The translations under genes and the position numbers were made by a program. A stretch of 64,000 nucleotides of DNA, from NCBI GenBank assembly GCA_024734555.1, contig JANPWX010000109.1:1237733-1301732 (forward strand), in the 5' to 3' direction. Positions 1 through 11,399 of this stretch are shown here, piece after piece (position 1 is the stretch's first letter; every line of letters begins with the position of its first letter). Under the pieces are notes generated by a model. The model was not told where the DNA came from. It worked only from the letters and a program-made list of their open reading frames with translations, and ran no database searches. Source of the DNA: Trochalopteron elliotii. Taxonomy: Eukaryota; Chordata; Aves; Passeriformes; Leiothrichidae.

Positions 1-792
1 CTGAAGCCAAGCCGTGTGCAGAGGAGCTCAGCATGAACACGTGCAGGGACTACAGCTGCTGCTGGCTTTAAAGCAGATGTTAATTCTGGGAGAAGCACAA
101 ATCCACGGCTCTTGCCAAGGGTGACTGTGTGGCTGTGCCACCACGTCAGGCCAGCCCAGCAGACGGAGCACCAGCCTGTCCCCAGGAGGAAGGGAAAAAA
201 AGTGTCCCTGCCAGCACACACATCCATATACTCACTCCAGCATGGAACTCAGGAAACACCTGCTGGTGCCTGCACTTTTCTTCCTGAACTCAAAAATGTT
301 GGAGGGCATCCTGTGCAGCAGCACAACCTTCTTCCAGTGCTGTAAGGCTGTAGTCACACCCCTCCTTGGCTGACTGCTCCTTTCTCCCCCTTCCCTGTGC
401 CCCCTGAGCCTTGTTCTGATCTCCACTGCTATTCTAACTCTGATCTAACTCACAGCAGAAAAAGAGCAGAATTGGTTCTGTTTATGGAAGCAAGAAGCAA
501 TGAAGCATCACTTCTTTCTCCTCTCTAATGCAGCTTCTTTCCTCCTGCGGAACCTCCAAAGCTGACAGCACACACCTGCCAAGCTATACAGAAACAAATC
601 TTGCTCGAATTAGGTCTCCAGTTCTGCAGGCAAGGAATGAACATATATAGGACAGATTGCTTCATACCAGCAGACTAGCATCAGTCAACAGGGAAGGAAT
701 AAGTTTCAAGAATAAAGGAAGAAAGAGGGATCTTGTCAAAAGGGAGAGGACACGGCAAGAAAAGAAATTACATCCCCAGCAAACCTCCTTAC
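1..792. other. DYNLT2B intron 2 (partial)
   Basis: Sequence 3' of DYNLT2B exon 2 on the minus strand. I see no further Tctex1 exon on either strand, and no repeat I recognise. Confidence 0.6.
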
Positions 793-926
793 CTTTCAGT
801 CTGTCTTTTATTGTCTCTGATAAAGACTTTGTAAGCTCAGGCATTTCTTCTGGGATGTACTGTACGTTGGCCAGCTTCTCCTTCAGTATAGCATGGATGC
901 ATTCTTTTACTGTAGCCGACTTAAAT
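793..926 (-). CDS. DYNLT2B: DYNLT2B coding exon 2
   Basis: 134 bp, phase 2 to phase 1. It codes the first helix of the Tctex1 fold (FKSATVKECIHAIL...) through KDRLK. The acceptor AG is at 928-927 after a run of about 14 T on the minus strand; the donor is at 792. Confidence 0.93.
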
Positions 927-1471
927 CTATCATGGTGAAGAAAAAAAAAAAAAAGAGATGCGACAGAAAGCCCAGAAAGTTCACACAATCCTTAGAAACA
1001 TACACAATGCCACGTGGGAAAATGTAGTTTTCGTGTATTACAGAAAAATGACAGATGAAAAGCCATGTGGAAAAAAAGCCCCGCTAAAATGGAGATATTG
1101 CCAAAAGCCAAACACCGATCAACAGGGGTGAAACCAGCCCCACTGGAAGTTGTCCCTTCAGCAGCATCACCCACTTAAGTGGGTGTCGAAGCTGGTCTGG
1201 GAGCCCGGGGCCCGCCAACCCCCAAACTCTCGGTGCTCCCTATTCCCAACAGCCCCCAGTGCCTCACGCCAGCTCCTCATGCCCAGGGGCGCCCTCCCCG
1301 ACATTTCCACCGCAGCTCCCACATTCCCGGGGCCCAAACGCCCCAATCCAAAGTCCCTCACCGCGCTGGCCCGCATCCCCCCCTCTTTCCCCGGCGGCCT
1401 CACCGGTGCTGGAGGCCGGGCCGCAGGCTGTATGTGTTTTCGGCCCCCTCGTCCGGGCCTAGCTCGCCCAT
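793..1471 (-). CDS. DYNLT2B: DYNLT2B (TCTEX1D2), Tctex1-family dynein light chain, partial (first two coding exons)
   Basis: Minus-strand gene whose 3' part lies beyond the left edge. Coding parts are 1404-1471 (start ATG 1471-1469) and 793-926, giving 67 residues of a protein that is about 142 in human. Exon 1 ends in phase 2 at a GTGAG donor; exon 2 follows a long T tract and a TAG acceptor and ends at a GTAAGG donor. The join reads ENTYSLRPGLQHRFKSATVK and continues with the family motif KECIHAILKEKLANVQYIPE, which closely matches remembered human TCTEX1D2. Family knowledge: it is a light chain of the dynein-2 motor that drives retrograde intraflagellar transport in cilia. No later exon with the C-terminal Tctex1 fold is seen at 1-792. 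The gene is divergent to PDCD1, starting about 4.8 kb from it. Confidence 0.93.
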
Positions 1472-1590
1472 GGCCCCCGCCGGCCCCGGCGTTGGTTACC
1501 GGGACAACCGCGGCCGCTTCCGGCGCTTCCGCCGCCCGCCCCGCGCGTCACGGCGGCACCGCCCCGGGCCGTGAGGGTTGTTGCTCACTG
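1150..1590 (-). promoter_or_regulatory. CpG-rich promoter of DYNLT2B with an X-box
   Basis: The block is visibly GC- and CpG-rich, unlike its flanks, and contains coding exon 1. At 1495-1508, 24 bp upstream of the start codon, the sequence GTTACCGGGACAAC fits the RFX-factor X-box pattern (RYYNYY, short spacer, RRNRAC). RFX factors drive many cilium genes, which suits a dynein-2 subunit. No TATA box is seen. The transcription start is not resolvable by eye. Confidence 0.65.
1404..1471 (-). CDS. DYNLT2B: DYNLT2B coding exon 1
   Basis: Codes 22 residues plus two bases, from MGELGPDEGAENTY to LQHR. The ENTY-LRP core agrees with the human N-terminus, while the residues before it differ and are shorter. 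The donor at 1403 reads GTGAGG. This exon lies inside a CpG-rich block. Confidence 0.88.
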
Positions 1591-1779
1591 AATTTTGTGT
1601 TTTGTGTTCCTACAGCCTATGGTATTATGTTGTTTAAAAAAAAAAAAAAAAAAAGTCGATTTTTTTTTCTATAAGAAGACTTGTGCAGTGAAATAGTTGG
1701 TAAATAAGTGCTAAATAATTGCGGTAATATTTGCAGGGTATTTTATAACTGTAGTAATTGTAAAATTTTACAATGGATT

Positions 1780-2255
1780 GTAGTGGTGCTGTGGTGCTGG
1801 AGCAAGTCCAGAGGAGGGCGGTGGAGCTGGGGAAGGGTCTGGAGCACGAATCCTGTGAGAAGCAGCTGAGGGAGCTAGCTAGGGTTGTTTAGTCTGGAGA
1901 AAAGGAGACTCGGGGGACCTTATCCCTCTCTACAGCTCCCTGAGAGGAGGGTGTAGCCAGGTGGGGGTCAGCCCCTTCTCCCCGACAACCGGCAACAGGA
2001 TGAGAGGGCACAACTGTTTCAGGGGAGCTTTAGGTTGGACATTAAGAGGAATTTCTTAATCATAGAAAGGGTGATTAATATCGGAATGGGCTGCCTAGGG
2101 AGGTGACTGGAGTCATTGTCCCTGGAGGTGTTTAAAGAAAGACTGGATGTGACACTTAGTGCCTTGCTGTAGTTGTCCTGGTGGGTTCAGTCATAGGTTC
2201 CACGTGATAATCTCAGGTCTTCCCCAGCCTGATTGATTCTGTGATTCTCTAACTA
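1780..2255 (+). mobile_element. CR1 LINE 3'-end fragment
   Basis: The block runs from about 'agtccagaggagggcg' through 'ttaggttggacattaagagg' and 'tgggctgcctagggagg' to 'gattgattctgtgattct'. These are successive landmarks of the 3' end of avian CR1 retrotransposons, in the sense direction, ending with the typical ATTCTGTG-like tail. It is 5'-truncated, as most CR1 copies are. A poly-A tract of 19 at 1636-1654 lies just upstream and is a separate simple repeat. Confidence 0.85.
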
Positions 2256-5195
2256 AAGGGTTTGAAGAGGTTGCTGCCAGGGATGTGGTTGGAGGTATTG
2301 ACGGGGGGAGAATGGCATAAGACAGCCTGGCCTCTCCTCAGCCTGGGTACTTCCCCGGTGCCTCCCTCCTGCCCCAAACCAGCTGGCAGCCACAGCCCCT
2401 GCACTGAGCCTTGCCCAGGGCTTGTAGGGCTCCCTTCCTGCCTCTGTACTGCACATCCCAGACATCAGGGAGGAGATCCCAACCTTACTCCTTTCCTCCA
2501 GCAACTTCTTATGTCCTCCATAAAGGCCTAAAATTCTTGCTCCCCCAAATCCTACTCCTTGTGCCCTTTTCCCTACCCATAGCTGCTGTGTGTCCCAGGG
2601 AAGGCTGCATGTGCCGCAGCCCCTGCTGAGAAGCTGACACTCTGTTTCCTCTGCAGTTTATCTTGAAGCAGCGATCTTTGTGATCGATTGTGCTTCCCAC
2701 GTGCAGCGGATGACACGGCTGAGAAAGGTCCCTCTATGCCTCACCCAGCTCCGAATGGAAACAGTGTGAAGGCAAAGCCAGTGCTGCTGTGGAGTGTTGC
2801 TGCTGCCACGGACGAGAGGCTGGAGGGGGTCATGAACTGTGACAGGGCTGGGTGTGCCTGAAGGTGCCCCTTGGGTACAGGACGTGTGAGGTTGCACCAG
2901 GAGGAAAGTGTTTGCTTGGGATGCACAGGCACATCCCAGCTGGTGCCAGATCCTGCCCCAACCTGCTCTGAGTGTGGATGGGTTGCTGAGACCCTGAGCA
3001 GCAGCAGCTCCTAATTTCCACAGACTTTACTAGCTCTAGCCTCTTGCTAGAGATGGACTGTCAGAGTCCTTAGTACCACTGGGCTGGGTGCCAGCTCTGC
3101 TCGCCAGCAGCAACACTCACTGCCATGCTGGAGGTGACATTGGTCCCTTGCCATACCCATGTGGCACTTTCCCATCACAGTTACCTTTGCTCTGTCTGGG
3201 CCTTGCAGGTTTCTGCTTGTTAAAGGAACAGTTTTGTGTCTCTGCTCCATCCCTCTACTTACTCAGTGCTTACCGCTGCTTACTCACACCCACAGGACGC
3301 TGCCTGTCCCCACAGGGTCAGATGTTGCTGCTCATGCAAATCATTTGCGGAGACCTTCATAATTTCTGAGAAGTATCTGAAAGACCTCAAGACTCTCTGT
3401 GTTTATTTGCAAACACTATTAACCATTTCCTCTTCTCACCCCAGCCACTCGGCTCCCGCCTGGGTCAGGCCCACAGATGTGAATTCAGTTAAACCGTTGG
3501 GGGAAGGATCTTCGGAACATGTGGGCTTCTTTCCCTCAGCATCTTTTTGTGGCAGTTTGTGTTTCCTCTTTTCACTTGGGAAGCTATGCTCTCTCTGGAC
3601 TTCAAGGTCACACAGCTCTGGGCTTCAGTCAGCTCCATCAGAGGTGTTTGATCACAGCCTTCTTTTTCTTCTTCCAGTTTTTTGGTGCTCCTTAAATACC
3701 CCAGATGCTTTTAAACCATCTTGGGGCTGATGCTCAACCGTTTGAGGTGACTGTTCAGGTGATAGCTGTGTGCCCCAACAGTGATGACTCAGAAGACTGG
3801 GCCTTCCTCTGGGTCACAGCTGTGTTGATGGAACTCACCAGCTTCTAGTTGGAGAAAAAATATGACATTTGTACTCCAATGAACTGGTGTGACATGTGCT
3901 TGCTGAAGTTGCTGTTTCTTAGTTTTAAAGAGCAAACTGTCTTCTCACTTATTTCTACTTATCCGTCCTTTTTAGACTTTGTTTTCATTTTTTGGTGGCC
4001 AAATAGAAAAGGACTGTCCTATGCAATTTGCCATGCTCCAGCTCACAGAAAGAATTTCTATTTTTTTAAGCACCAAAGGACCTTTTTATGACCATGCCAG
4101 CAAACCCCAAGATGTTTGCTGCAAACCCCAGCAAACCCACCCCACTGGGCTGGAGATTTATCAGCATGAGCAGGGAGCTGCATCATGGTTGGAGCCCAGC
4201 TGTTTTCCTTCATGCTGGAGAACCTGGTGGAGGAGCCAGGGTGAGCTGTGCTGCTCTGGCGGAGTGCAGGCAGAGTTCAAAGCCTGCCTGAAGCTCCAGG
4301 GCTGCTGTGGGGCTGGGGTTGGGCTCCTCTGCAATGCTGTCACCTGAGGCAGGCATTGCTGCTCACCTCTCTTTCCTCCATAGCAGCTTCCTAGCAGCTT
4401 GATCTTTTCTTTTGTTCTTTCGATCACTGTGGTTTGCTTTTTTTTTAGAGAAAAGAGCATCTTGCCTTTGCTGGTTTCTCGTGGACACAGCAGCCTCCCC
4501 GCCCTGGGTACCAGTTTATAGTGTTATACCAGTTCAAGTGTGCATTGGAAAGTTTGAGCAATTCATGCTATGATGCTAATCAGCCCTCTGCTGTTGCTGC
4601 ATGGGGTGGGGAGGATGAGCCAGTTTTTCCTGCCAATCCCTGGCTTGCTGAGTTGTGATCTTGGTGATGATACCCATCACATCTTCCACCTCTAGAAACC
4701 AAAACATATGGCAAGTGCCAAACAAGCCTCCCCATACCTGGCCCAAGTCCCTGGTGTCACCATTTGGTGACATAAAGCTTCAAGGTGGAAAACCTCCTTG
4801 CTGTCAGCTTCCTTGTTTCCTGGAGTTCAGTTTAGTTTAGTTTAGTCAGTTGTTTTTTTTTGTGGGAATCCAGGAAATTATGAAGGAAGAGGTGATGTCC
4901 AAGTCAAACCCCACATGCACCCTTGCAGATGGTGGAGAGCACTCCCTTTGCCACCCATCCAGGCAGCATGGTGGCCTCTGGCCAGGTGGCATAGAGACGT
5001 GACAAGGTGGGCATGGCACCCAGCCTTGCACTGCAGCTCAAGCACTGCCAGCAGCTCATCAGAAAGGAGTGATGCTGCAATACCAGGATGAGACTGGAAA
5101 AGAGGACCAAGATAGGCTGGACTGAGCCACCCTCCCAGGGTGAGCCCTGTCTGCCCCAGCTCAGTACCCCCTCCTTGGCCATCCCAGTTTGACCA
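2256..5195. other. Intergenic, DYNLT2B to PDCD1
   Basis: No exon recognised on either strand. The plus-strand open frame at 3236-3730 has no recognisable domain or splice context and looks like chance. A short (TTTAG) run lies near 4832-4848. Confidence 0.5.
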
Positions 5196-5214
5196 TCTTG
5201 GTCATATTGAGTTA

Positions 5215-5284
5215 ATAACTGAACTTGATGCTCTTAGATGTCTTTTCCAATCTCAATGATTCTATGATTTCATGATTCTATGAA
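5215..5284 (+). mobile_element. CR1 LINE extreme 3' end
   Basis: Contains 'cttagatgtcttttccaatc' followed by 'tcaatgattctatgatttcatgattctatga', that is, the CR1 3' tail with its ATTCTATG-like 8-mer repeats. Only about 70 bp can be recognised. Confidence 0.85.
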
Positions 5285-6118
5285 ATTAGGGGTGCTGCCC
5301 CAGTGCACTCGCCTGCCAGGGACACTTTTGAAAGTGAGAGTTGAGCAAGCCCCATCCCCACAGCTTGTTTCTGAAAGCTTGGAAAAATAGTGAAGTCATC
5401 ATTAGAATCACATCCTTCTCCCCAGTTATTAATTTTCCCCTGACACTTTCCAAAACTGCGGGGCACCGGGGCTGTGTTCTAGAGAAGCGGAGGAGCGTGC
5501 TTTCACCGCTGGTTATTTCCCATGCCAGTATTAGTCAATGTGGTGAGTGGGGACCATGGATGGCAAAAAATTACATAAGTCTTTTGCAAATGTCACCCCT
5601 ATAACAGCACCCTGCCCTGGGCACCTGCCCTTGCTCTCTTCAATTCTGAGAAGAAACACACCTAAGGAGGCAAAACTCGTCCTCCTCTCCCTCCTCCTCA
5701 TCTCCCATCCCATCCCATCCTGGTGGGAACACCCTACCAATAGGTGCCTCATGGCTGCTCAGACCCTGTCTACCCAGTGCTGCATGTCCCACAACCCCAC
5801 TGCCTTGGGCACCCACTGGGAGTGCCTGTGGATGCCTGGGAACCCAAGACTGCTTTTACTTATAGGCCAGGCTCAGAGCTGAGGACATGTCTCTTGTGGT
5901 CCCTGCTTCCTCCATCCCTGGAAGCTTTCCCCAAAAAGGGTGCAGTCTCAGAGGTGCCTGTTCCCACTGCTTGGCAGCTGTGTACCTGTGTGGGAACCTG
6001 CCAGGAGCATGCAGGGAGGGGAAGGGGCCACGTCTGGCTCAGCTGATCCTTCCCTCTGTGGGGAGGAAGCCGGGGGCGGGAGGCAGCCCGGGTTTCCCTC
6101 TGGGGCAGAGATGGGCAC

Positions 6119-6129
6119 GTTTCATTTCC
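6119..6129 (+). promoter_or_regulatory. ISRE-like motif in PDCD1 proximal promoter
   Basis: GTTTCATTTCC, 134 bp upstream of the PDCD1 start codon, is one base from the TTTCNNTTTC core. The mammalian PDCD1 promoter is reported to carry an interferon-response element, so the position is plausible. This is a motif match only. Confidence 0.4.
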
Positions 6130-6262
6130 ACCCTGCCCTCGCTGTGTATGACAGAGAACAAGCTGCCGCTGCGGGGAAGAAAGCACCGAGAGAGCACACA
6201 CAGCACAGCACACACAGTAAAGCTCCTCCTGCCTGCCTGGGCAGGGGACAGAGCGGCTCACC

Positions 6263-6371
6263 ATGGCCCCAGGTGCCTCAAAGAAGACATGGAGCAGCGT
6301 GGAGGTGGCCCTGGCTGACCTCTGTGCCATCCTGCTCTGCTGTGGTCCTATGCTGACCTGCTGCCGCCGGG
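6263..6371 (+). CDS. PDCD1: PDCD1 exon 1 (leader peptide)
   Basis: 36 codons plus one base, ending at a GTAGGT donor. It codes a leader with the hydrophobic core VALADLCAILLCCGPML. It is unusually Cys-rich and ends in CCRR. The phase-1 end matches human exon 1. Confidence 0.85.
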
Positions 6372-9300
6372 GTAGGTACAGGAATGTGGTGTGCTCACTG
6401 ACATGGCCAAGTCATTTGCAGCTGGTGGAAAATGTCTAAGGGCTGAGAGCTTTGTAGTTAAAAAATAGCTCTGGCATCAAGAAGGCAGACACCCCAAAGC
6501 TTTTGGGTATGTGTAACTGAGGCAAAAGACTTTGGGATTCTTGGGGCAGAAATGGGATTAATGGATGGAGAAGGGGTCAGGTCCCCAGTCCACAGTGCTG
6601 ACACCAGAGCTGTGTTGTGACACAGTGACAGTGGCTGGAGTTTGGTGTTGAGCATATGGGTTTGCCAGTGGGGTGTGGGGGTTTCTTTCTAGCTCTCATG
6701 TCTTCAGTCTGTGCCCTTGGGTGCAACTCCTGGTTTGAACTTGATCCTGAGGGATCCAGGGTCCTTGCTCTGGGTGAACTTTGTGGGAGAAGGAGAGGTT
6801 GAAGGGAAGGTGTAAGTCTGGGCAGGATGAATGAGAGCTCTGGTGAAGCTGTGTCTCTCCTTCTTTCCAGCCCACTGTTTCTTTGGTGGTTTCATGTATT
6901 TTTTGCCTTGAGGGTGGGCAGAGGTCTGGGTGTCCCTTGGAGCAGATGTTACCTCTGGAGCTGGGAAGATACAGGAAAACATGTAAACCCAACATCCACT
7001 TTCAGAAGTCCTCTGAACGCTTCATTTCATTGGTGGCAGCGGCAGTAGGAAATATAGCCCTGAACCTGCCAAATGTTTCCTGCAACACAAGAAATGCAAA
7101 ACACAGCAAAAATTCCATCTCTTGGAATTCCATCTCAGCCGCAACCAGTGCTGCCTGTGGGAACTGGGGCACTTCCTGCCTCCCTCCTCCTGTTTGGTCT
7201 CCTCCCCCCTTTCTCAGCCAAGTTTTCCATCAGATCTTGTATTTATTCACAGAAATTTCAGGTTCCTTTTTTGGTTTGTGATGCTGAAGTTATGGTCCTA
7301 TGGCCATAGGCCAGTGTTGGAGGGATGGGAAGGACTTTCTGACTGCCTGAAAGCCCTGGGGCTGCAATTGGTGATGATTTCTGAAAAGGGAAGGTAAATT
7401 TCCTTTGACAGGGACTTTTCAAAGCCATGGTGGTTTGAATAGCTTGGTTGGGTGACCAATGTGAAAAATGCTTCTTCCCATTTTTCATTGCTCTGAACAG
7501 AAATTAACACAACAACTGCCATGTTCTGCTGTGTGGGACTGGCTGAAGCAGGACATTGTGTGCCTGGCCCATATTTGCAGCATTCTCACCATGCAGGATG
7601 GATGAACCCACTGGAATAATGGGCAGGGAAATGAGGTGAAGCAGCAGGGCTGGTGCTAAAGCAGAGGAGCCTGTGGCTGACTGGATTCTGTGTTGGGAAC
7701 AGCCTGGCAAGCCCAGCTGTAACCCCAGGGCCTGGCTGCCCACACACACATAAGGAGGGGACAGGTCCCTGGAAAGGGATGGCACTGTAAGCTCCAGGCT
7801 GTTCTGCCCTGTCTGGTGGTCTCAGCCTGGAGATCACAAATACTGTGCTATAGGCAGCCCCTGCCTGCTCTGAGCTCCCAGCATGGGGAGAGCCAGAGCA
7901 TCCCAGCAAGCAGCCAGGCATGTGATCGGCTGAACCACAGGGCACTGCCCCGACCTGGGGCTCTGTCCCTCTGCTCACTTTCAGACTCAGCCTCAGCTGG
8001 AGACAGGATGACTCAGACATTAAAAATAATAGATCCCCCAAAGTCTGTTTTCCCCGCTACAGGTGTTCACTGTTAATTTTAGGTACCCCAGAGCACAATT
8101 TGGTCTGCTGAAACCATTTCACAGTACAGTTACTAGCTCTGAGAGTCCCTCCTCTCCAGCCAGCAGGCACACATTTGGAATGGGAGAGACATGGGCTGAT
8201 GTACCTGCCCATGTCCCAGAGTGATGATGTGGACTGGGCTTGCATCCCTGGCTCCCACACAGGGGTATGGTTGTTTCTGAGACCTGTGCCTGCTGTAACC
8301 CTGCCTGCTCCTTGTTTCCTCTCTCCCAAATAGTGACCATCTTCCCAGCAGTGTTAACTGCCTCTGAAGGTGACAAAGCCACCTTCTTCTGCAATATCTC
8401 CATGGAGAATGACTCTGGCTCAGAGTACAGCCTCAACTGGTACAAGGAGACCAACCACAGCCAAGCCCAAAAAACTGCTGAGATCAGCCGATACAAGCCC
8501 GAGACGGAGACAGAGAAGTACCGGCTCACCAACCTCACTCCTGTCTTTGCGATTGAGATCCTAAACCTCCACCAGAATGACTCAGGCTCCTACTACTGTG
8601 GATTGATCACCTTCTTTGAGCCTGATAAAGTGATGGAGAGCAGCCGGTCCCAGCTGATTGTCACAGGTCAGCCTGGGGGGCTGAGCTGGTGGGGATGGGT
8701 CCCCAAGCCCGTGGTAGCTCCAGGCCTTAAGGCAGACAGTAACCTGCTGGCAGAGGACCTGACATGGGTCAGGAGAGCACAGTCCTGCCCTGTCCCCTCT
8801 CCTTTGCACCCTGGAGGAGTAATGGGACTATGACAGCCTATCTGGCACTTTGCCCTTTCTGAGGACAGTTGCCATGTTCCCCTGCTGTCTTTCACAAATA
8901 CTGTAGAGGCCATGTTACACTCCTGACCTGCTGTTTTGTTGCCCCTTTTTTGAATGGCTATTGCAGCAGCCCCCCAGATGAATGCCACTGATCAGCCGGA
9001 GACAGAGGAAGGCAACCTCTCAGAGCAAGTCAAGGCCATGCTCCTGGGCATCCTCCTGCTGGCTGGAGTGGCTGTGCTGATGATCTTTGGCTACCTCACC
9101 TTGATGTACAGGAGAGGAGGTATGACTCCCCTGGAGGCCATGCAAACACAGTTTGGGACCTGGGGTCAGCCAGATGTCTGTAGCTGCCTGGGGTACATGA
9201 ATTGGTTCAATGTGCTGTGGCATACCCCTGTGGGACAGATGGAGATCCATGACTGGGCGAGAGGGGTGCTTTGAGCCCTGCTTGCCCTTTGTAGAGCCTC

Positions 9301-10748
9301 CAGATCATGTGCAGTGGCTCTACACCACTCGTTAGTGTGGTGCCTTAGTGGTGCACTTGAATCCCTCCCATGTACCTTGGCCAGGTAGCTTTGAAGCACC
9401 TCACCCTGCTGAAGCACAGGACATTGCCTCAGACACACCACAGGCACACAGGGACTCTCACAGAGAATTCTGCTGCACTCTGCTAATCCAAATTAAACCC
9501 TAGACTGCGGGCTGCTGTCTCACTTGTCCTTGTAATGCTCAAGGTGTTAAACCCTGTGGACAAAGAGGATGTGTGGTGAAAAGATTGTGGTGTTCAGTGC
9601 TTTTTAGGACAAGGGTGAGGCTGGGCCAGCTTATGTGGCACACAAACCTCCTCTAACCAAGTGTGTTACTTTGCAGATGTGCAGAAACCACCGAGTGAAA
9701 ACATGCCAGCAGTGAGTTTTCCGCCTCAGTCCCTCTGCTGTGCTGAAGGAGAGCACCGAGGCATTGCTGGGGTGAGGAGGGTGCTGGGCCTTCCTCTATC
9801 AGCTCTTCACAAGCATCTCGCTTCTTCTGTCTTCTCTGCTGCTGCTTGATCTTTTCTGTGCAGCTACAACTGCTTTTCTGCACCTGCAGAAGCACAGCCC
9901 CATCACAAAATCAAAATAAAACTACCCAAGATAGGATGGGACTCTGGTCCAATTCTTCTTCAAAGCAGGCTTATCTTTGACAGTGGATTGTGTTGCTGTA
10001 GAAAATGGGAGGACATTTCCCTCCAATATGTCAAGATAAAATTTATTTTGCTGCAGCTGGTGCCTATTTTCCTGTCTCTTTAGCCAGGCACCTCTAAGAG
10101 AGATCTGTTTCCATCTTCTCTCCAACCCCATTCATTAGGTGGCTAAAGGCAGTGAATAGGTTGCCCTTTGCCTTCTCCTCTCTGGGCTGAGCAAACTCAG
10201 CCCTAGGCTCTTCTGCTGTACCCTGGAGCCCAATGGAGAGGTGGGAAAAGGGCTCCTAGCACAGCCCTGCCTTCCATGTCTGGGCAGGCAGAGAGTCCAG
10301 ACTGCTTGCAGAGGCAGAGAGCTGAAACCCCAAGGCTCATGATGTGGTTCCTCTGTGCATGTTCTACCCCAGGTCTGTGCATCTTTCTGCTGTATATCGC
10401 TCTCACCCTCCTAGGATGCTTCAGAGCTAATTTTGGTACTTGCTGTAGAAGGGGCTTGTGCTGGGGATGGTTGGGTATGGTTCAACATACCTCTGGATGT
10501 TGAACCACCACAATGGGGTTACCTTGCAGAAAGAAGAGAAGCCCCCCGTGGTGTCCATATCCACTGTGGACTATGGTGTGCTGGAGTTCCAGAGGGACCA
10601 GCACACCCCGGTGCCCCCCAGGAGTTGGCCGGTTGAGCAGACTGAATATGCCACCATCATCTTCCCTGAGGAGAAACCTGTCACGCCAGAGCGCGGCAAG
10701 AAACACCTGGATGAGAGGACTCGACAGCTGCCCTCACAGCCCTGCTGA
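6263..10748 (+). CDS. PDCD1: PDCD1 (PD-1), inhibitory immune checkpoint receptor, complete, 5 coding exons
   Basis: Join 6263-6371, 8334-8666, 8967-9119, 9677-9711, 10530-10748: 849 bp, 282 residues (human 288). Exon phases 1,1,1,0 and the 35 bp exon 4 match the human gene as remembered. Order: hydrophobic leader (1-36), IgV domain with Cys56 and Cys125 (69 apart, as in human) and the DSGSYYC signature, stalk, membrane segment about 172-194, cytoplasmic tail. ITIM VDYGVL has Tyr225 and ITSM TEYATI has Tyr250, 25 apart as in human Y223/Y248. Seven N-glycosylation sequons are visible. Family role: binds PD-L1/PD-L2 on other cells and recruits SHP-2 through the ITSM to damp T-cell signalling. 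The start has a textbook Kozak (caccATGG). The leader and the residues before strand A differ most from human. Confidence 0.96.
8334..8666 (+). CDS. PDCD1: PDCD1 exon 2 (IgV domain)
   Basis: 333 bp, phase 1 to 1, after a ctctcccaaatag acceptor. It codes residues 37-147, the whole IgV fold. Landmarks are EGDKATFFC, LNWYKE, and NDSGSYYCGLI. Confidence 0.96.
8967..9119 (+). CDS. PDCD1: PDCD1 exon 3 (stalk and membrane segment)
   Basis: 153 bp, phase 1 to 1. It codes residues 148-198: a short acidic stalk with two sequons, then the membrane segment about 172-194 ending in YRRG. The acceptor reads ttgcagcag, a NAGNAG tandem acceptor. Confidence 0.95.
9677..9711 (+). CDS. PDCD1: PDCD1 exon 4 (35 bp micro-exon)
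   Basis: Follows a ttactttgcag acceptor and precedes a GTGAGT donor. It moves the frame from phase 1 to phase 0 and codes DVQKPPSENMPA in the juxtamembrane tail. Human exon 4 is also 35 bp. Confidence 0.92.
10530..10748 (+). CDS. PDCD1: PDCD1 exon 5 (ITIM/ITSM tail)
   Basis: 72 codons plus a TGA stop. It begins KEEKPPVVSISTVDYGVLEF, close to human KEDPSAVPVFSVDYGELDF, and holds EQTEYATIIF. It ends with a basic then Cys-terminal tail (QLPSQPC) unlike the human end. Confidence 0.96.
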   Translation, partial: KEEKPPVVSISTVDYGVLEFQRDQHTPVPPRSWPVEQTEYATIIFPEEKPVTPERGKKHLDERTRQLPSQPC

Positions 10749-11398
10749 GCTCAGGGCCCTCCTCTCCAGGGTGTGGGGCATGAACAGGCTGCCCCAGTCC
10801 CTCACTCTGGGAAAAATCCAGCATGTCAGGACTAGAGCAACAGAGATGCTGCTGCTGGAGTTGATGTTGAACAGTCCTGACCACAGAGTTATTGTGGCCA
10901 TGGAGTGGCTACCACAGGATGAGGAAGGTCCCTGCTGTACTCCATGTGCTGCCTCTTCACTCAGGGCGGGGAGGATGGGCTGGGGCAGAGCAGTGATGCC
11001 AACAGGTCTGTCCCAAAGGTGATTTACATTATCAGTAATAATTATTATTATTACATTAGCCTTGGATTTCTACCCAGTGCTCTCTGGAGTGGCCGTGCTG
11101 CTTCCCTGCCCTAGGTCTGAACCAACTGTCAAAGTATGACTGTTGAGGAAAATGCTGGAGGTCAGAACAGGAGTGAATCCTGTGAGATGCTGCTCACGGG
11201 AGCCCAAGGCTTCTTGCAACCTTCTCCTTGCTCGGAGCAGAGGCTGCCCAATGTACCCCTATTCAGAAATCCCTGGGAAGCAGGCAGCTGTTCTTCTGCC
11301 TGTCTCCAGGCATTTTCCTCCTCTGCATGAGAGGTAATCTACCCCTGTGTCTCTCCCTCCCCAGGTGGGAGTCAGATATGGCCGTGGGGGTGAATAAA
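10749..11398 (+). other. PDCD1: PDCD1 3' untranslated region with poly(A) signal
   Basis: The first canonical AATAAA after the stop is at 11393-11398, giving a 3' UTR of about 0.65 kb. An ATT-rich stretch lies near 11036-11055. The end site itself is inferred. Confidence 0.6.
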
Positions 11399-11399
11399 G

